Of a stretch of 64,000 bases of DNA, positions 61,338-64,000 are shown one piece after another. The position numbers and the translations under genes are program-made. The stretch is taken from contig JAGKQI010000105.1 of NCBI GenBank assembly GCA_018806915.1, positions 2,108,001-2,172,000 of the forward strand. The letters are read 5' to 3'. Position 1 is the stretch's first letter, and each line of letters starts with the position of its first letter. The notes beneath the pieces are model-generated. The model made no database searches. It saw only the letters and a list, made by a program, of their open reading frames with translations, and was not told the origin of the DNA. Origin of the DNA: Phytophthora colocasiae (Eukaryota; Oomycota; Peronosporomycetes; Peronosporales; Peronosporaceae).

Positions 61338-63542
61338 CTATTCCTCCATCGGCGTAAACGATGCATCAGCGATCAAGTACTGCTGCTGGGCAATCAAAGC
61401 AGCGGTCGTCTGATGGCACGGCGGGTCTACAACAGCACATCCGCTCGCACTAGCTTCTTGCAGCATGGCTTCTGCCAGGTTCCGTGAAATCAAACTCTCG
61501 ATGCGTTCTTTCAGTTGCTTGTTCGAGCCTGATTCGTAGAACTGCTCACGGTTAAAGGAACGGTCAAGTTGCTGCAGGAAGGCCATAAGCGTGTACAGGT
61601 GTCGCGACACAAACACCGTCGGAGATTCCTTAAGCAAACGTTCAGCTTGTTGCAGTAATTCGGAGCACAGCATTTTCGGAGCTTCAGTGGAGCTAAACAA
61701 CCAGTCCAGTCGCTTGGCAGCTTCCAATGACACAAATCGAAGCTTATTTTCAATTGCTCCTTGCTTTTCCGTATTGCTCAGGCTTTCATCCGTCTTCAAT
61801 TGCTGCCGTAAAGACTCGAGATCGTCCAGTACTAGCTGAAATTCACGGTACTTCACCAGCCAAGCCAACTTCTGAGATCGTGAAAATTCAGGCTGACCAT
61901 CCATAAATTGCACTGCTTCGTGCAAAGCCGTCAATGAGTTTGCGTCGTTACATTCCTTCAAAATATCATCGCACAATGCATCCATATCGTCGAGGTGGCC
62001 GCCACGTAGCATCCACTGAAGGGCCGACGCGTATGCTTTCTTGGTCTTGCACTCCTGTGCTCTCTGAATTGTGATCTGTTTCTGGGATTGTGCCAGGATC
62101 TTTTTGCCTTGGCAATAGGCAAGCAGACGCTCCGTCTTGTTATCGGTGGGCAAAGGTTCACGAGCTAAAGCCGACCGAATTGCAAGGACACCGAACTTCG
62201 GACAATATTCGTAGTACCGCACCACAAATTGCCACATGCTACTGCTTGCACCGATTTCCATCGCGTACTCCAGCAAGAACCGCTCCCGTAAAGTGCAGTC
62301 CCCTTCCGGCAGCAACTCGACAGCTAGAATCACGTTGTTTTTCTGTAGCAGATCTGCTAGATGTGCAGCCATCCACGAGAATCCAAGCGCAACGATATCC
62401 TGAATGGCGTTCTGAATGTCGTACTGCATGATGGCCAGAATAATGCACTCGAAGTTGTCCATCTTCTCGTTTTCGTTGTGATACACGCGGAAACAATTCG
62501 CCATGAGAAACTCAAACCGGTGTGCGACCGTCTTGGGCTCGTCCAAAAACAATCTTGCCATCATGAGCTCGTACCAAGTGGACGCATGGCTCTTCATCGA
62601 TTCTTCTTTAGCCGCCATAACCTCCAACAGAGCAGTGAATCCAGCGTTTGACTTGATATACCCATCAGTGTTGAGCAGGTACTGGCAAGCATCGTTCCAG
62701 TTTTTCCACTCGGTTGCTCCATCCTGTTCCATGTTCATATCGGAGCCTGTAGCTCGTCCAGGCATTGTCAACAGCAGCTTTTGCACTGACTGGAATGTTG
62801 ATTTAGTCGAAGCCCCAGTCAGAGACATGGCATCGCGAGAAAACAGCGACTTGTACGTCGAGTGGGTGGCCAACAAACTCCAGGCACTTGGACCATCTCC
62901 CGTCATCACCAGAGCCTGGATCGTGTGCCAGAAAGCGGCGTCTACCTCAGGCTTCTGCTGTTTCTTTAGCCTTTCACTCTCACTCTCCGTCTTGTCCAGT
63001 AACGCGCTACAGTAGTGTTCCTGTAGCCACAATGCCAGGTCATAAGCGAGCGTCCTGTCCGCTCCTCTAACTCCTCCACGGAGAAATAGCAGCTCACAGA
63101 GGTGCCAAATGGCCAATGAAACCTTCAAAAGGTCCAGAAACTCTCCCTCTTCTTCTGCATTGACATCAGCGTCCTTATGCGTCTCCAGACGGTCCTCTAG
63201 AGCGAAAATACACGCCTTCAAAGCCTCTCGGTACTCTCGACTGGCGCGTGCGACGCCAAAAGCGCCCATCTGCGTGTCCTGCTGTGTGCGTATGAACACA
63301 TCGAACGATGCGGCTACCAAAGTGCGTAGTTCTCGCGGCATCGCGTCGCCAAACTCGCGCGCGGAGGACGAGGAAGAAGCTGCCACCCATTTACGCGAGC
63401 TCTTGCCCCATGCAGCGCCCGCTGTGGAGCGCGCAGCTGCTGCGTTTGTCGAGCGCTTACCAAATACCAGCTCCTTCTCCACCACAGGCAGCTGCTGTGT
63501 CCTGCGCAGGATCTCAAAGGCGGAAGCGGACGTCATCGCCAT
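61338..63542 (-). CDS. NUP85: Nucleoporin Nup85 (Y-complex), single exon, 734 aa
   Basis: Length and all-helical character fit Nup85. Recognisable stretches are ALKACIFALEDRLE (about 108-120), VSLAIWHLCELLFLRGG (about 141-157, a conserved Nup85 segment), the helical repeats through FWHTIQALVMTGDGPSAW and WMAAHLADLLQKNN, and a helical C-terminus. Nup85 is a structural member of the Nup107-160 (Y) complex and contacts Seh1, forming the pore scaffold. ATG 63542 is the first in frame; an ATG two codons later (63536) is also possible. Not interrupted by transposons, so the island ends just downstream of it. Confidence 0.85.
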   Translation of the reverse strand: MAMTSASAFEILRRTQQLPVVEKELVFGKRSTNAAAARSTAGAAWGKSSRKWVAASSSSSAREFGDAMPRELRTLVAASFDVFIRTQQDTQMGAFGVARASREYREALKACIFALEDRLETHKDADVNAEEEGEFLDLLKVSLAIWHLCELLFLRGGVRGADRTLAYDLALWLQEHYCSALLDKTESESERLKKQQKPEVDAAFWHTIQALVMTGDGPSAWSLLATHSTYKSLFSRDAMSLTGASTKSTFQSVQKLLLTMPGRATGSDMNMEQDGATEWKNWNDACQYLLNTDGYIKSNAGFTALLEVMAAKEESMKSHASTWYELMMARLFLDEPKTVAHRFEFLMANCFRVYHNENEKMDNFECIILAIMQYDIQNAIQDIVALGFSWMAAHLADLLQKNNVILAVELLPEGDCTLRERFLLEYAMEIGASSSMWQFVVRYYEYCPKFGVLAIRSALAREPLPTDNKTERLLAYCQGKKILAQSQKQITIQRAQECKTKKAYASALQWMLRGGHLDDMDALCDDILKECNDANSLTALHEAVQFMDGQPEFSRSQKLAWLVKYREFQLVLDDLESLRQQLKTDESLSNTEKQGAIENKLRFVSLEAAKRLDWLFSSTEAPKMLCSELLQQAERLLKESPTVFVSRHLYTLMAFLQQLDRSFNREQFYESGSNKQLKERIESLISRNLAEAMLQEASASGCAVVDPPCHQTTAALIAQQQYLIADASFTPMEE

Positions 63543-63808
63543 TAACTGGTCTTAGTTGGCTCAGGGGTAAGTGGATGGGGATATAATTTGTACCGTTGGT
63601 GGTTAAGAACTTACACTGTCTAGTGCCACCAGAGACTATGGTTTACAAAGAACGAGAAGAAAGCACAATTCATTCGTTGTTGATTGAACGTCTTGTGCTA
63701 CTTACGTACTAAAATGCAGTGCGAAAAGGTTTTCGAAGATATGTATGAAAGTGCTGAATTGGTAGCTTGATCACTGGAAGAAAAGCTCCAACAGCGTCGG
63801 AAATGAAG
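63543..63808. other. Intergenic region, likely Nup85 promoter
   Basis: 266 bp between eIF5 stop and Nup85 start, both on the minus strand. No clear initiator element assigned. Confidence 0.45.
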
Positions 63809-64000
63809 TTACTCGTCGTCGCTCTCGTCCTCGCTCTCTTCTTCAGCGTTCTCGAGCCATTCGATGAAGGGCTGCATCAGAGCTTTGAGCTTGGCAGCAA
63901 GCTCATCAGTGACAGCCCAGTGGGCGTACTCCTTGCGGACACTGTTGTTGGCCCAGGCCACGAGACATTCCTCCTCCAGCAGATCCTCGTCGTACAGCAG
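63809..64000 (-). CDS. Translation initiation factor eIF5, C-terminal end (partial)
   Basis: The minus strand enters at the window edge with LLYDEDLLEEECLVAWANN and ends with PFIEWLENAEEESEDESDDE before TAA (63809-63811). LYDxDLLEEExxxxW and the FxxWLxxAEEES tail are the W2 (aromatic/acidic box) domain. eIF5 stimulates GTP hydrolysis by eIF2 at start-codon recognition. eIF2B-epsilon has a similar domain, but the acidic tail fits eIF5. Confidence 0.82.
   Translation of the reverse strand: MLYDEDLLEEECLVAWANNSVRKEYAHWAVTDELAAKLKALMQPFIEWLENAEEESEDESDDE

Noticed and set aside
62503..63015. 170-aa plus-strand ORF and other ORFs opposite Nup85
   Set aside because: Shadows of the intact 734-aa Nup85 frame.

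Overview
The window looks like a nuclear contig from an oomycete, most likely a Phytophthora-like plant pathogen. The evidence is short GT-AG introns (59-126 bp), Crinkler (CRN) effector modules, an interstitial TTTAGGG telomeric tract, oomycete-style initiator (Inr) sequence TCATTTC upstream of a CRN gene, and a dense mix of eukaryotic transposons. No bacterial or organellar features were seen.

Layout. The two ends hold conserved single-copy genes: on the left a Nup214/Nup159-like FG nucleoporin (minus, running off the edge) and a seven-exon RABL2 GTPase (plus); on the right Nup85 (minus) and the C-terminus of eIF5 (minus, running off the edge). The roughly 55 kb between them is a transposon and effector island. 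From left to right it contains: a pogo-like element (4879-6664), a Tc1/mariner-like element (6819-8302), CRN and trypsin-like fragments (9.3-11.9 kb), a Ty3/gypsy element (12.2-18.1 kb) interrupted by a Merlin transposon, CRN debris (18.7-20.8 kb), the 5' half of a second Ty3/gypsy element on the minus strand (20.8-24.5 kb) interrupted by a hAT-like element with a BED finger, a ZCCHC9-like remnant, a CRN gene split by a 10.9 kb chromodomain Ty3/gypsy retrotransposon with both LTRs (26.0-36.9 kb, itself carrying a Helitron piece and a TA-flanked insertion), a 15-copy tandem array of a 1,029-bp CRN/trypsin-like unit (37.96-53.35 kb), the 3' half of the second Ty3/gypsy reverse transcriptase, a Crypton-like recombinase, a small TA-flanked element built from tandem repeats, a chromodomain ORF, a Ty3/gypsy integrase, and a deletion derivative of a pogo-like element.

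The main point of interest is the CRN/trypsin-like family. It joins a CRN header (ending in an HVLV-type motif) to a domain that looks like a trypsin-fold protease with recognisable His and Asp segments but no convincing catalytic Ser. One truncated member, already carrying a frame break between header and protease-like part, has been amplified 15 times in a row. The array is bounded by reverse transcriptase sequence, and the matching other half of that reverse transcriptase lies 32 kb away in opposite orientation beside a single reversed unit, so the locus has suffered an insertion plus an inversion. Several insertions here are unusually clear because removing the element and one target-site copy restores the host reading frame (Merlin in pol, hAT in gag, the LTR element in the CRN gene).

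All assignments are from reading the sequence; no database search was run.
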